A model generated the notes under the pieces. The model saw nothing but the letters and a program-made list of their open reading frames with translations. It was not told the origin of the DNA and did not search any database. Shown piece after piece: positions 17,419 to 26,460 of a stretch of 64,000 nucleotides of DNA. The translations under genes were made by a program, and so were the position numbers. How positions within the stretch are numbered: position 1 is the stretch's first letter; each line of letters starts with the position of its first letter. The stretch comes from Halorussus sp. MSC15.2 (GTDB lineage: Archaea > Halobacteriota > Halobacteria > Halobacteriales > Haladaptataceae), in NCBI RefSeq assembly GCF_010747475.1, contig NZ_VSLZ01000004.1, positions 62,001 to 126,000 on the forward strand, read 5' to 3'.

Positions 17419-17619
17419 TTACGCGTTGTTCATCCGCTTGCTCGTCGTCTCCCCACACTCTAGACACTCGGCGACCCGGTACGGTTCGCGCGAGAACTCG
17501 GTGTTCTCGGACTTCTTGCTCTCGGTCTGGATTTCGATACGCACGTCGTGAGGCGTCGATTCACCGCAGTCCTCGCACGATTCGACGGTCTCCGAGAACG
17601 CTGAACGTTGTGCTGTCAT
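17419..17619 (-). CDS. 66-residue zinc-ribbon protein
   Basis: A small protein, MTAQRSAFSETVESCEDCGE at the start, with CEDC near residues 15-18 and CLEC at about 52-55, the pairs being separated by a charged strand-rich segment (HDVRIEIQTES). This is a typical haloarchaeal zinc ribbon. Role unknown; binding to RNA, DNA or a protein partner is usual for the fold. It faces the recombinase gene convergently. Confidence 0.7.
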   Translation of the reverse strand: MTAQRSAFSETVESCEDCGESTPHDVRIEIQTESKKSENTEFSREPYRVAECLECGETTSKRMNNA

Positions 17620-17879
17620 TTTCTCTTCCCCCGACTAACACCTCGGGTCACAGGCCCATGAAGTGGTAACTCGGTTGAGCGACGTTTCACGGGTTCGAAC
17701 GGTTTCGGGACGTGACAACGCGGGTTTGAACTCGTCGTTCCGCGTTCGACGGACGGTTCACGAATCGTTCAAACGTTTCACCGACTCGAACCGACCGAAC
17801 TATCGCAACGCCTCACAGTAACGGTCGGGTAACGACCCCGCCGGACTCCACGTTTTTAGGACCCCCTGTCGTAGTTCGC

Positions 17880-19202
17880 GTGGTGTCCGGGGGGAGAGAA
17901 ATCGCGGACGGCATCGTCGCGCGGCGACGGAACGCGCTCCTTTCGTGGGTATTGGTAGCTTGTCTCATCATCGCTGCGGGGGTGAGCGCGAGCGCCGGCG
18001 ACCTGCTCTGGGCCGGACTCGGACTCGCTGCGATAGTCGTGACTGTCGTTCCGGCCGTCGCCTACCGTCGGTGGACGGCGACGCTCCCGTGGGAGGTCTC
18101 GTTGTTCGTGGCGTCGCCCTACGCGCTCCAGTCGCTCGACCTGCTCCTGCCGCGTTCGGTCGCGACGTACCTCGTCGTCCCGGCGCTCGCGCTGGCGGTC
18201 GCGGTCGAGTTCGACGCCTTCACTGCGGTCGAGATGTCGCCCGAGTTCGCCGTCGTCTTCGTTGTCACGGCGACGATGGCCGCCGCAGGTACGTGGGCGG
18301 TGGTCCGGTGGGTCGCCGACCTCGCGTTCGGGACGCGAAATCTGCGGGGTCTCTACCGCGTGATGTGGTCGTTAGCCGCCGCGACCGGGGTCGGGGTCGT
18401 CGCCGGCGTCGCCTTCGCCGCGTACTTCCGTCGCGTGGACCGCGAGCGACTCGGCTTCGCGACCGGCCATCCGCGCAAACGCTCCGCGGTCGGCGCGTCG
18501 AGTGTGGCCCGACCTCGGTCTTCACGCGACGCTCGGTCCGAATCCGGGGAGAGTGCTTCCGAATCCTCCGGACGGCTTCGACTGTCCGACCGCCGCCAGC
18601 GACAGGTCGTCCGGGGGTTGCAACTCGCGTTGGTCGTCGTCCTCGTCGTTGGTCTCGTCCGGCGGAGCGTCGGCGTCGTGGTCAACGCCGCCGTCGCACT
18701 CGCGGTGATGGAACTCCCCGGTCTGCTCGAACGCGACTACGGATTGCCCATCGACGCCGGACTCACGCTCTGGATAGTCGTCCCGGTGTTTCTCCACGCG
18801 CTCGGGTCGTTCGGTCTCTACGACGCCATCGGACTCTGGGACAACCTCACCCACACGCTCTCGTCGTCGCTGGTCGCGGCCGCGGGGTACGCGACGGTGC
18901 GCGCCTTCGACGTTCACGACGCCGACGTCTACTTCCCCCGGAAGTTCGTCGCCGCGTTCATCCTCGTCTTCACGATGGCGTTCGGCGTCCTCTGGGAACT
19001 GCTGGAGTTCGGCATCGACGGATTCGCGTCCCAGACTGGCGTGGAGAGCATCCTCGCTCAGCACGGTCTCGCCAACACGATGACCGACCTCGTGTTCGAC
19101 TGCTTCGGGGCGGTCGTGGTCGCGGTCTGGGGCGGGGCGTACCTCGCCGGGGTCTCGCGCTCGCTGGCCGACCGATTCGCCGCCGACGGCGAGTCGGAGT
19201 GA
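17880..19202 (+). CDS. Polytopic membrane protein with C-terminal DUF2238/YjdF-like domain
   Basis: A 440-residue protein with some ten membrane helices and a Ser/Arg-rich hydrophilic loop in the middle (about residues 200-240). The C-terminal part carries WDNLTHTLSSSLVAAAGY, FVAAFILVFTMAFGVLWELLEF and MTDLVFDCFGAVVVAVWG. The spaced His, Glu and Asp residues facing the membrane are a pattern of the YjdF/DUF2238 family, whose function is not known. The start is GTG at 17880, with a second GTG directly after it. The gene appears monocistronic; a 50-base gap separates it from the next. Confidence 0.7.
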   Translation: MVSGGREIADGIVARRRNALLSWVLVACLIIAAGVSASAGDLLWAGLGLAAIVVTVVPAVAYRRWTATLPWEVSLFVASPYALQSLDLLLPRSVATYLVVPALALAVAVEFDAFTAVEMSPEFAVVFVVTATMAAAGTWAVVRWVADLAFGTRNLRGLYRVMWSLAAATGVGVVAGVAFAAYFRRVDRERLGFATGHPRKRSAVGASSVARPRSSRDARSESGESASESSGRLRLSDRRQRQVVRGLQLALVVVLVVGLVRRSVGVVVNAAVALAVMELPGLLERDYGLPIDAGLTLWIVVPVFLHALGSFGLYDAIGLWDNLTHTLSSSLVAAAGYATVRAFDVHDADVYFPRKFVAAFILVFTMAFGVLWELLEFGIDGFASQTGVESILAQHGLANTMTDLVFDCFGAVVVAVWGGAYLAGVSRSLADRFAADGESE

Positions 19203-19252
19203 GTCCTGCCAGTAGTTCTCTATACCCCGTCGCCGTAGAACGTGGAACACCT

Positions 19253-19663
19253 ATGACCGACGTTCAGCACCCGTTCTCGGACGACCGAATCGCGGCCGTC
19301 GCCGACGAACGCGGCGTTGACGAGACCGACCTCGACAGCGCGCTGGCCGCCGTGCAGGACGCCATCTCCCGCACCACCGGCGACGACGAGTACGAGTACT
19401 CCTCCCAACACAACTACGGGTGGCGCGACGAGGAGGCGTACTACCTCTACGGCGACGGCATCTGGGAGACGCTCCGCGGGGAACTCTCACTGTCCGAGAC
19501 TGTCGCCGAGGCCGCGCGCGAGGTCCACCGTCGCAAGATGGTGGCGTCGGCCGAGGAGCGCGACGAGCGAGCGTCCGTCGAGGAGATGCTGGCCGACGGA
19601 ACGGAACCGCTCGTCGTGGTCGATACCGCCAGCCAACCGCCGCTCTACGGGCAGGACGTGTAG
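19253..19663 (+). CDS. Haloarchaeal conserved protein, unknown function
   Basis: A soluble acidic 136-residue protein with no Cys. The N-terminal half is helical (DRIAAVADERGVDETDLDSA, which resembles a small DNA- or protein-binding helix pair), followed by a Tyr-rich patch (EYEYSSQHNYGWRDEEAYYL) and another helix (ETVAEAAREVHRRKMV), and ending in PLVVVDTASQPPLYGQDV. The family is not recognised. It is downstream of the YjdF-like gene on the same strand and convergent with the FAD protein gene, 23 bases from its stop. Confidence 0.65.
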   Translation: MTDVQHPFSDDRIAAVADERGVDETDLDSALAAVQDAISRTTGDDEYEYSSQHNYGWRDEEAYYLYGDGIWETLRGELSLSETVAEAAREVHRRKMVASAEERDERASVEEMLADGTEPLVVVDTASQPPLYGQDV

Positions 19664-19686
19664 AAGAGTCGGTCCGATTTCGCCGA

Positions 19687-20241
19687 CTACTCGTCGTCCG
19701 GCACGTCGAAGTCGTGGACCGGTTCGCCCGCCTCCTCGCTCATAATCTGGAGCGCGGCCGCGCCGCCGTCGCCCGCCGAGATGACGGCCTCCCACTTCTG
19801 GTCGCGTATCATCGACCCGACCGCGTAGGCGTTCTCGACGCTGGTCCGCATGTTGAGGTCCACGTCCACCAGACCGTCGTCGGTCGTCTCGCAACCCAAC
19901 TGCTCGGGGAGTTCGGTGTCGGTCCCCGTGGCGAAGACGACGTACTTCGCGTCGTACTCGTCGTCATCGGTGGTGACGATGAACGCGTCCCCGGCGTCCT
20001 CGACGTCGGTGACCTCCTCGCCGACGCGGAGGTCGGCGTCGAAGTTCTCGACCTGCTCGCGGGCGTCCTCCATGAACTCGGTCCCGCGTATCTCGTCGAT
20101 GCCGAGGTAGTTGTACACGTGCGCCTTGTGCATCCACGTCTCGTCGGTGTCGAAGACGACGGTCCTGAGGTCGTTTTTTGCGGTGAACAGTCCGGCGCTG
20201 AGTCCGGCGGGTCCGCCGCCGACGATTGCGACTTTTGGCAT
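19687..20241 (-). CDS. Single-domain FAD-dependent oxidoreductase (thioredoxin reductase-like)
   Basis: A 184-residue protein with the dinucleotide-binding motif GGGPAG (8-13) at the N-terminus, an acidic end of the second strand (VVFDTD), the ATG motif (VVFATGTDTEL), and a C-terminal FAD motif (NAYAVGSMI). Compared with thioredoxin reductase (about 310 residues), the inserted NADPH-binding domain and redox CxxC are missing, so electrons must come from elsewhere or the protein has a different job. This shortened form is seen in many haloarchaea. The start at ATG 20241 is set by the Rossmann motif. Confidence 0.8.
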   Translation of the reverse strand: MPKVAIVGGGPAGLSAGLFTAKNDLRTVVFDTDETWMHKAHVYNYLGIDEIRGTEFMEDAREQVENFDADLRVGEEVTDVEDAGDAFIVTTDDDEYDAKYVVFATGTDTELPEQLGCETTDDGLVDVDLNMRTSVENAYAVGSMIRDQKWEAVISAGDGGAAALQIMSEEAGEPVHDFDVPDDE

Positions 20242-20309
20242 ACGGAACCTTCTTCGACCTCTTGGCGGGTAAGTATTTTCGCGGACGGCCGGTACTGCCG
20301 GTTTCAGGG

Positions 20310-21371
20310 TCAGAAGTCGTCCAGTCGCGTCTGGTCGCCCAGCAGCGGCCGGGCGTCGTAGCCGAGGTGTGTCGAGAGGTGGTCGGCGAATTCCTCGTCG
20401 AACCCGTGGTGAGTGTAGACCGTGTCGGGGTCTACCGCCTCGACGGTCTCGACCAGTTCGTCGAAGTCGCAGTGGTCGGTCAGCGGGAAGGTGGCGTCGT
20501 AGCCGCCCCGGTAGCGGAACGACTCGTCCACGGCCCACCCCGAGAACCCGGCCTTCAGGCCGTCGTGGTCGTCCACGAGGTCCTCGACCCAGTCGGTCCG
20601 CGCGAGGTGGGTCGGCAGAACCACGATTTCGTCGCCCGAGAGGGCACCGTCCTCTCGGTCGGCCAGCGACTCGGCCGGAAACGAGAGGTCGGTCGCCGAC
20701 TCCACGGCGTCGTTGACGGTCCGAATCGCGTCGTGGACGACGAGCGGCCGATTCGTCGCCTTCCGCGCGAGTCGCTGGAGTTTCTGGGCGCGACCCAGCG
20801 AGTACCCGAACAGGAACAGCGGCACTTCGGAGTTGTCCATCAACCAGTCCCGAATCCGGCCCTGTAGTTCCGGTTCGGGCGGGAAGCGGTAGTCCGGCAC
20901 GCCGTACGTCGTCTCCATCACCAGCACATCGGCGTCCACGGGTTCGAATCCGTCGAGGTAGAGGCGGTCGCGGACCGAGAAGTCGCCGGTGTAGAGGTAG
21001 CGCCGGTGGTCGCCGGAGTCCTCCGACTCACCGCCGTCGGTCGCTCCGGCCGCGCCGGGTTCGACCAGCGCGGCCCGCGACCCGACGACGTGGCCCGACG
21101 GGAGCAGCGTCACCTCGTCGGTTTCCTCGCGGAACTCGGGGACCGTCGCGCCGGTCCGGGCCTCGACCAGCGCCGCCGTCGCGGCCGAACAGACCACGGT
21201 CTCGGGCGTCCGCCGGAAAGTGTGGTCGGCGTGGGCGTGGCTCACGACGTTCACGTCGCCGACCGCACTGGAGGCGTCGGCGACGAACGTCCGTGCGTCT
21301 CCGGACGAGTCTCTACCGGAACTGCTCGCGGAGACCTCGATGTGGATACCGTCGTCGCGTCGAACCGCCAT
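20310..21371 (-). CDS. MBL-fold hydrolase, mRNA 3'-end-processing-factor-like exonuclease
   Basis: A 353-residue metallo-beta-lactamase fold protein: HAHADH at 45-50 is the metal-binding motif; downstream are GHVVGSRA, the YTGDFS aspartate, METTYG and, near the C-terminus, DHCDFDEL and the final His of VYTHHG. The layout (COG1236-like) matches archaeal proteins annotated as mRNA 3'-end processing factors or DNA-repair exonucleases related to SNM1/CPSF. Both nuclease roles are known for the family; which one applies cannot be decided here. ATG 21371 is chosen because upstream residues are Arg/Ser-rich and unlike the family. Confidence 0.8.
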   Translation of the reverse strand: MAVRRDDGIHIEVSASSSGRDSSGDARTFVADASSAVGDVNVVSHAHADHTFRRTPETVVCSAATAALVEARTGATVPEFREETDEVTLLPSGHVVGSRAALVEPGAAGATDGGESEDSGDHRRYLYTGDFSVRDRLYLDGFEPVDADVLVMETTYGVPDYRFPPEPELQGRIRDWLMDNSEVPLFLFGYSLGRAQKLQRLARKATNRPLVVHDAIRTVNDAVESATDLSFPAESLADREDGALSGDEIVVLPTHLARTDWVEDLVDDHDGLKAGFSGWAVDESFRYRGGYDATFPLTDHCDFDELVETVEAVDPDTVYTHHGFDEEFADHLSTHLGYDARPLLGDQTRLDDF

Positions 21372-21632
21372 CGACGGACCTCGGAACCGCAGAGTAATCA
21401 GTGTCGCGCTCCCGAACCGGATGGACGTTCTTGTACGACGGCGCGCCGTTCTCCGCGATACTCTACACCGGCGCGAACCCCGCGGTTTCCGCTGTCTTCT
21501 CTCACCGGTCGTTCCGCCGACACCGACGTTTCCGCTGTCTCTCCTGCGGTCCACCGTCGGACTCGGCTCGCGATTCCCGCCGCCGCGGCGGTCGCCGACT
21601 CGCTTTTGGTTCGTCGGCTACTCTCTACGGAC

Positions 21633-21773
21633 GTGATTCGCCTCCCGATTCGTCGGTGTCCGAACTGCTGGTACGTCGGCCCGACGCGGAAGTTCGCCGC
21701 GGGCGAGAGCGCCCGCTATCGCTGCCCGCGCTGTGGCCGCGAAGTCGAGCGACCGGACCCGCGACTCAACTGA
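21633..21773 (+). CDS. 46-residue zinc-ribbon protein
   Basis: A GTG-initiated micro-gene encoding a double CxxC ribbon: IRLPIRRCPNCWYVGPTRKF, then RYRCPRCGREVERPDPRLN. The knuckles CPNC and CPRC are 22 residues apart. It is basic, as expected of a nucleic-acid-binding ribbon. It lies in the gap between the MBL hydrolase and the membrane protein/regulator pair, with a clean TGA stop at 21771. Confidence 0.55.
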   Translation: MIRLPIRRCPNCWYVGPTRKFAAGESARYRCPRCGREVERPDPRLN

Positions 21774-21863
21774 CGGCCACACCACGATTTCCGCTGTCTC
21801 TCGTCGGACACCGCCGGTGCCCGACGCGGATATCCCGTTGCCAGTCGGGAAACGGGAGACCGG

Positions 21864-22322
21864 ATGCGCCGTCTCCAATCCGAATCCGTAAATCGTCCCG
21901 GCGCGTACCGGACGAGTGTGCAACTCTCACCTTCGGGGTGGACGCTCCTCCACGCCGGTCACGGCGGGAGCGCGGACCCGGCCTTCCTCGCGTTGCTGGC
22001 GCTCGCGGGGCTGGGGTCGGCGGTCGTCCTCGGACTCGCGCTCGCCGCGCTGGTCCGGCGGCGCTCGCGCTCGTATCTGCTGGTGACGCTGGCGCTGGCG
22101 ACCCTGCTGGCCCGGACCGCGGTCGCGGTGCTGTCGCTCACCGGGTCGGTCGCCGAGGGGTCACACCACCTGCTCGAACACGGACTCGACGCCGCCATGG
22201 CGGCGCTGGTCGTCGCGGCCGTCCTCGACGCTCGGTCGGTCCGCCAGTCGGCCCGCAGTGACGACTCGCGCGACCCGCGTACGGGCGTGCCCACCGACGA
22301 CGGCGGGGGTGAGGAGCGATGA
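21864..22322 (+). CDS. Small membrane protein coupled to a wHTH regulator
   Basis: A protein of up to 152 residues; the more likely start is GTG 21918 (VQLSPSGWTLLHAGHG), giving 134. It has three membrane helices: FLALLALAGLGSAVVLGLAL, YLLVTLALATLLARTAVAVL and LDAAMAALVVAAVL. A conserved-looking EGSHHLLEHGLD sits between the second and third. Its stop overlaps the next gene's start (ATGA), so this is a two-gene unit of a membrane sensor-like protein and a winged-helix regulator. Known haloarchaeal gene pairs share this layout, but the sensed signal is unknown. Confidence 0.7.
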   Translation: MRRLQSESVNRPGAYRTSVQLSPSGWTLLHAGHGGSADPAFLALLALAGLGSAVVLGLALAALVRRRSRSYLLVTLALATLLARTAVAVLSLTGSVAEGSHHLLEHGLDAAMAALVVAAVLDARSVRQSARSDDSRDPRTGVPTDDGGGEER

Positions 22323-22831
22323 ACGCGACTCGCCGCACTATCGCCGACCACGTCCGGGCCAATCCGGGCGTCCACTTCAACGCGGTCGTCCGGGCGCTCG
22401 ACGTGGCCCCAGGGCAGGTCCAGTACCACCTCCGACGACTCCGCGACGACGGGACGGTCGTGACCGACGAGGTGCAGGGCCGGACCCACCTCTACCCGCC
22501 GCGGTTCGACGACTGGGAGCGCTCGGCGCTCGCCATGTTCCGGCGCGAGACGGCCCGCGACGTGCTGGCCGTCCTCCTCGACGCCGGGGAGACGACGCCC
22601 GCCGAACTGACCGACGAACTGGGTCTGGCCCGGAGTACGGTCGAGTGGCACCTCGACAACTTGACCGACTACGACCTCGTGGACAAGCGCCGGGAGGGCA
22701 ACCGCGTCTACCTCGAACCCGCCCGCCCGGAGGCCACCGCCGACCTACTGGCCAAGATAACCCCGTCGCTCCCCGAGCGCATGGTCGACCGGTTCACGAA
22801 ACTCGTGGACGGACTCGTCGAAGAGCGGTAG
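22319..22831 (+). CDS. Double winged-helix transcription regulator
   Basis: A 170-residue protein with two wHTH domains. The first (about 1-65) includes HFNAVVRALDVAPGQVQYHL RRLRDDG; the second (about 80-145) includes TTPAELTDELGLARSTVEWH LDNLTDYDLVDKRREGNRVY. Both recognition helices are of the ArsR/MarR-like archaeal type that ends in 'xxYHLRRL' or 'EWHLDNL'. It is translationally coupled to the membrane protein just upstream by a 4-base overlap, which suggests that protein modulates its activity at the membrane. The target genes are unknown. Confidence 0.8.
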   Translation: MNATRRTIADHVRANPGVHFNAVVRALDVAPGQVQYHLRRLRDDGTVVTDEVQGRTHLYPPRFDDWERSALAMFRRETARDVLAVLLDAGETTPAELTDELGLARSTVEWHLDNLTDYDLVDKRREGNRVYLEPARPEATADLLAKITPSLPERMVDRFTKLVDGLVEER

Positions 22832-22926
22832 TCTCGGCGACCCCGGCGGCCGATTTCGAGTCCGGCCGGGGACCGGGTTCGGCTCCGCCCCGACTCCGGC
22901 GTGTCACCCATCGTCGGTCCAGACTG

Positions 22927-23640
22927 TCACTTCTCGTCGAAAAAGATAGAGAGCAGTTTTCGCTCGGCCGTCCGGAGGTGCTGGGAGAACGTGGTGTTGG
23001 CGATGCCGAGGTCCTCGGCTATCTCCTCGCCCGACTTCCCCCGCGGCCAGTCGAAGTACCCCTCGTCGAAGGCCGCCCGCAGCACCTCACGCTGGCGGGG
23101 CGTCAATCGCTCCTCGACTATCGTCTCGAACTCTCGCCGGGTGAACATCGGACTCGTCCGGTCCTTCTGGCGACACGCGACGACTTCGACCGTCGGGTGA
23201 ACCGAGAGGAACCGGTCCACGACCGTCGAGACCTGATACATCGCGGGCACCTCAGCTACGATTTTCGCCACGCCGTCCGCGCTTCGAATCTCCCGCGGTA
23301 TCGCTCCGGCGTCGGTCAGCGCGACCACGAAGTGCTCGTCGGGACTCGTCACCAGAACCTCGACGACGCCGTCGCTCTCCCGACCGCTGACGCGTCGGGC
23401 CTCGATGTTCTCGTGTTCGTTCACGAGTTCCACGACGTCCTGCGTCGCCCCCACAATCTGGTAGAACACCGCGTAGGTGTCGTTTCCCCGTGGCACTATC
23501 TCCTCGACGTTCGCTCGACAACCGGTCCGTTCCGGTATCGAGACGAGCGGATACCGGGAGTCGGTGATTCGGAACTCGAGTTCGACTACCGAGTCGGTCG
23601 GTGTCTCGGACACGGGACGCTCTCGTGAAACCCAGTCCAC
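22927..23640 (-). CDS. Bat-type HTH_10 transcription regulator
   Basis: A 237-residue protein. The N-terminal ~160 residues are the haloarchaeal bacterioopsin-activator-like sensory region (beta/alpha, no cofactor motif visible). The C-terminal HTH_10 domain starts at LTPRQREVLRAAFDEGYFDW and contains EEIAEDLGIANTTFSQHLR, the usual recognition helix. These are transcription regulators of very diverse targets. The gene is divergent from the DyP-like Tat protein gene, with only 165 bases between, so it may control that neighbour. GTG starts slightly inside the frame are possible. Confidence 0.8.
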   Translation of the reverse strand: MDWVSRERPVSETPTDSVVELEFRITDSRYPLVSIPERTGCRANVEEIVPRGNDTYAVFYQIVGATQDVVELVNEHENIEARRVSGRESDGVVEVLVTSPDEHFVVALTDAGAIPREIRSADGVAKIVAEVPAMYQVSTVVDRFLSVHPTVEVVACRQKDRTSPMFTRREFETIVEERLTPRQREVLRAAFDEGYFDWPRGKSGEEIAEDLGIANTTFSQHLRTAERKLLSIFFDEK

Positions 23641-23805
23641 GAACGCAGTTGAGTGTTTGGATGACTGAGATGAACTCGCCCAACAGCGACGTGTTTGCGA
23701 TTACACTGCCGAACGAGTTACCCGTCGAGTCCGGTGGACGGTCCGCGGTCGTTTTCGACGCCCGAACCAGAACCCCCTTTCGCGTCCCGTTCGTACTCAC
23801 CGCCG

Positions 23806-25158
23806 ATGGACGACACCCAACGAAGCGACGCCGAACGGCGACCGGCCGAAGGTGCCGACGGTGGTCCCGCCGAGGGCGGCCGGGCCGGCGGACTCTCCCG
23901 TCGCCAGTTCGCCAAGGCCGCGGTCGCTATCGGGGGTGGCTCCGCGCTGTCGGCGTGTCTGGGGCGAAACGGCGACCCCGACGTGCCGACGGGACCGGAC
24001 GACCTCTCGACGCTCCCCGCGCGCCAGCACGCGTGGAACGAGTTTCTGGCGACCGACGACCACGGGAACCACGTCGCGCCGCGCCACCGCGTCCTCCTCC
24101 TGCTGAACTACCGCGGCGAGGGGACGCCGAGCGACGCCGAGCGCGAGACGGTCGAGTCGGCGTTCCGGAGCCTCGAACGCGCGTACCGCCGGGGTAACGA
24201 CGGACTGCTGTTCACGGTCGGTTACTCGCCGTCCTACTTCGAGCGATACGACGAGGCGCTTCCCGACTCCGTGGACTTGCAACAGCCGAAGCCCCTCGCG
24301 CCGTTCGAGGACCCGAAACTCGACCGGCAGGACGCGGTGGTCCACCTCGCCAGCGACCACGCGTCGGTCGTGTTGGCGGCCGAGCAGGCCCTGCTGGGCG
24401 AGCAGTCGAAACTCAACGGCGTCGAAGTAGCGACCGACCTCTCGGGGGTCTTCGACCGGGCCGACCGCCGGACGGGATTCGTCGGCGACGGTCTGCCCGC
24501 CGACCATCAGGACGTGGCGGGGATTCCCGACTCGAAGCCGGTCTCGGACGACGCGCCCCTCTACATGGGATTCAAGTCCGGGTTCCGCAAGAATCAGGCG
24601 AGCGAGGACCGCGTGACGATTCGAAACGGACCGTTCGCGGGCGGGACGACCCACCAGCTATCGAAGATTGCGCTGAATCTGGAGCAGTGGTACGACCAGG
24701 ACAGCAGGTCCCAGCGCGTGAGCAAGATGTTCTGCCCGGTCCACGCCGAGGAGGACCTCGTGGAGGGCGCGGGCGACAACCTCGGCGACTCGGCTCAGAT
24801 GGCGGAACGCGGCTGTCCCGCCCACGCGGAGGACCACGCCCGCACGAAGGGCGTGGTCGGCCACTCACAGAAGTCCGCGCGCGCACGCGACAGCGACGGC
24901 TCCCCGCTGATGATTCGGCGTGACTTCGACTCGACCGACGGCGACCGGGCGGGTCTTCACTTCGTCTCGCTCCAGCGCACCGTCTCGGACTTCGTGGACA
25001 CCCGCGACGCGATGAACGGCGAGGACCTCGCCGAGCGCTCTGCAGTGGGCCAGAAGAACAACAACGGCATCCTCCAGTACATGGAAGTCCTCCGGCGCGG
25101 CAACTTCCTGCTCCCGCCTCGGAAGCATCGGTCGCTTCCAGCGCCGAATCCGTCGTGA
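23806..25158 (+). CDS. Tat-exported DyP-type-peroxidase-like lipoprotein
   Basis: A 450-residue protein with a Tat motif at 31-35 (SRRQF) and a lipobox ending at Cys51 (ALSAC). The body resembles dye-decolorising peroxidases of the EfeB group, with two ferredoxin-like halves. Near the C-terminus, MIRRDFDSTDGDRAGLHFVS corresponds to the family's 'RRGxxY...GLxFxxxQ' segment. The haem-pocket GxxDG motif and proximal His are not clearly seen, so catalytic activity is doubtful. EfeB proteins act in periplasmic haem or iron uptake. ATG 23806 is set by the signal peptide, although the same frame is open further upstream. A divergent Bat-type regulator lies just upstream. Confidence 0.65.
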   Translation: MDDTQRSDAERRPAEGADGGPAEGGRAGGLSRRQFAKAAVAIGGGSALSACLGRNGDPDVPTGPDDLSTLPARQHAWNEFLATDDHGNHVAPRHRVLLLLNYRGEGTPSDAERETVESAFRSLERAYRRGNDGLLFTVGYSPSYFERYDEALPDSVDLQQPKPLAPFEDPKLDRQDAVVHLASDHASVVLAAEQALLGEQSKLNGVEVATDLSGVFDRADRRTGFVGDGLPADHQDVAGIPDSKPVSDDAPLYMGFKSGFRKNQASEDRVTIRNGPFAGGTTHQLSKIALNLEQWYDQDSRSQRVSKMFCPVHAEEDLVEGAGDNLGDSAQMAERGCPAHAEDHARTKGVVGHSQKSARARDSDGSPLMIRRDFDSTDGDRAGLHFVSLQRTVSDFVDTRDAMNGEDLAERSAVGQKNNNGILQYMEVLRRGNFLLPPRKHRSLPAPNPS

Positions 25159-25243
25159 CGATTCTCCTGCGTGCTTCCGCCCCGTCACCGTCGTTCTCCG
25201 CCGATTAGCGTCTCGACCTCCGTATCGAGGCGTCCGGTGCCGA

Positions 25244-26277
25244 TTACGCGCCCCGAATCACGTCGGTGAGACCGACGGTCTCGCTGACGACCCACGCGAC
25301 GAACAGAAGGTACGCCGCCAGCAGGCCGTACGCCTCGGCCCCGGTCAGCGAGAGGTCGGTCCGAAGGACGACGAAGAGCAGAATCGTCGCGAGCGTCAGC
25401 ACGCCCATCATCGGGACGGCGACGGCGAAGTTGACCGGCGCGGTGCCCACGATGAGGACCCCGAGTGGGATGGCGACGAGCAGGTCGAACGTGTTCGACC
25501 CCAGCACGTTTCCGAGACTCGTGGCACCGCTCCCGGTACGGGCCGCCCGGACGCTCACCAGCGTGTCCGGGAGACTCGTCGCCGCGGCGATGATGGTGAC
25601 CCCGGCGAGGAACTGCGGGATGCCGAACGTGTGGTTGAGTCCCTCGACTGCGCCGACCAACTGCTCGACCGCGACGAGGATGACGAGGAGTCCGGCGGCC
25701 AGTTTCCCCCACTGGCGCAGCACAGCGATGTCGCCAGCGTCATCTTCGCTCTCGTGGTCGCGCACGTCCTGCCACTGGATGAAGAGGTAGAGACCGTACA
25801 GCAGAATGGGGATGACCGCCAGCGGGCGGGTCAGGGTCCCCCCGAGACTCGCGCCGTCCGTCGGATAGTAGATGACCGCGAGCGCGAACGTGACCAGTAG
25901 CACGGAGACCGCTATCATGTAGAACTGGGCCTCCTTGTACACGATAGTGCGACTCGACTCGACGTCCTCGTCGGTCGTGGTCCCGGCCAACCCGGGGATG
26001 ACGAGGATGTTGAATATCGCCGACCCGACGATAGCGCCGACGCCCATGTCGAACGACCCCGCGAGCGCGGTGAAGACGACGCTCGCCAGTTCCGGAAAGC
26101 TCGACCCGACCGCGACGACGATGGAACCCTGCACGACCGCCGGGAGACCGTAGTGGGTCGCGAGGTGTTCCGCGGAGCTTTCGAGCCACCCGCTACCGAA
26201 CCAGATGAGACCCGTCGCGCCGCGACGACGAACGCGTAGACGACCGGCGAGTCCGGGAGGAGTCCACCGAGTACCAT
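25244..26277 (-). CDS. Na+/Ca2+ exchanger-family (CaCA) antiporter with an apparent frameshift
   Basis: The coding sequence should give about 344 residues with ten or eleven membrane helices. Both alpha-repeats are clear: VVAVGSSFPELASVVFTALA with GSAIFNILVIPGLAG, and later AATSLPDTLVSV with GSNTFDLLVAIPLG. These GSxxPE and GSN(T/I)FN motifs bind the cations. The true N-terminus MVLGGLLPDSPVVYAFVVA is in a different frame from the rest. One base seems lost near 26214-26224, where a run GCGGGCGCG is expected and GCGGCGCG is found. The length of 1,034 bases is one short of a multiple of three. It could be a sequencing error or a real mutation. Confidence 0.8.
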
Positions 26278-26430
26278 CGTTCGGACCAACCGATTCGGCG
26301 TGTAAATAAGTACGGTAACTGACTCGAATCGCGTCGGTATCGAACCGCCCGGTAGTTCGTCGGCCAGTCTCCGGGGGACCGAGTCCGTCGTCACGGCGAA
26401 GAACCCGAAGCATTCGCCGCACCGCGAACC

Positions 26431-26437
26431 TCTTTAC
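26431..26437 (+). promoter_or_regulatory. TATA-like box of the FAH-family gene
   Basis: TCTTTAC lies 24-30 bases before the ATG at 26461, giving a leaderless transcript. It supports that start. Confidence 0.5.
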
Positions 26438-26460
26438 CCCGCCCCGACACACCCGATACC

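Noticed and set aside
20940-20953. GGTTCGAATCC string, like a tRNA T-loop
   Set aside because: It lies within the coding sequence of the MBL-fold hydrolase and has no flanking D- or anticodon-arm structure or acceptor stem.
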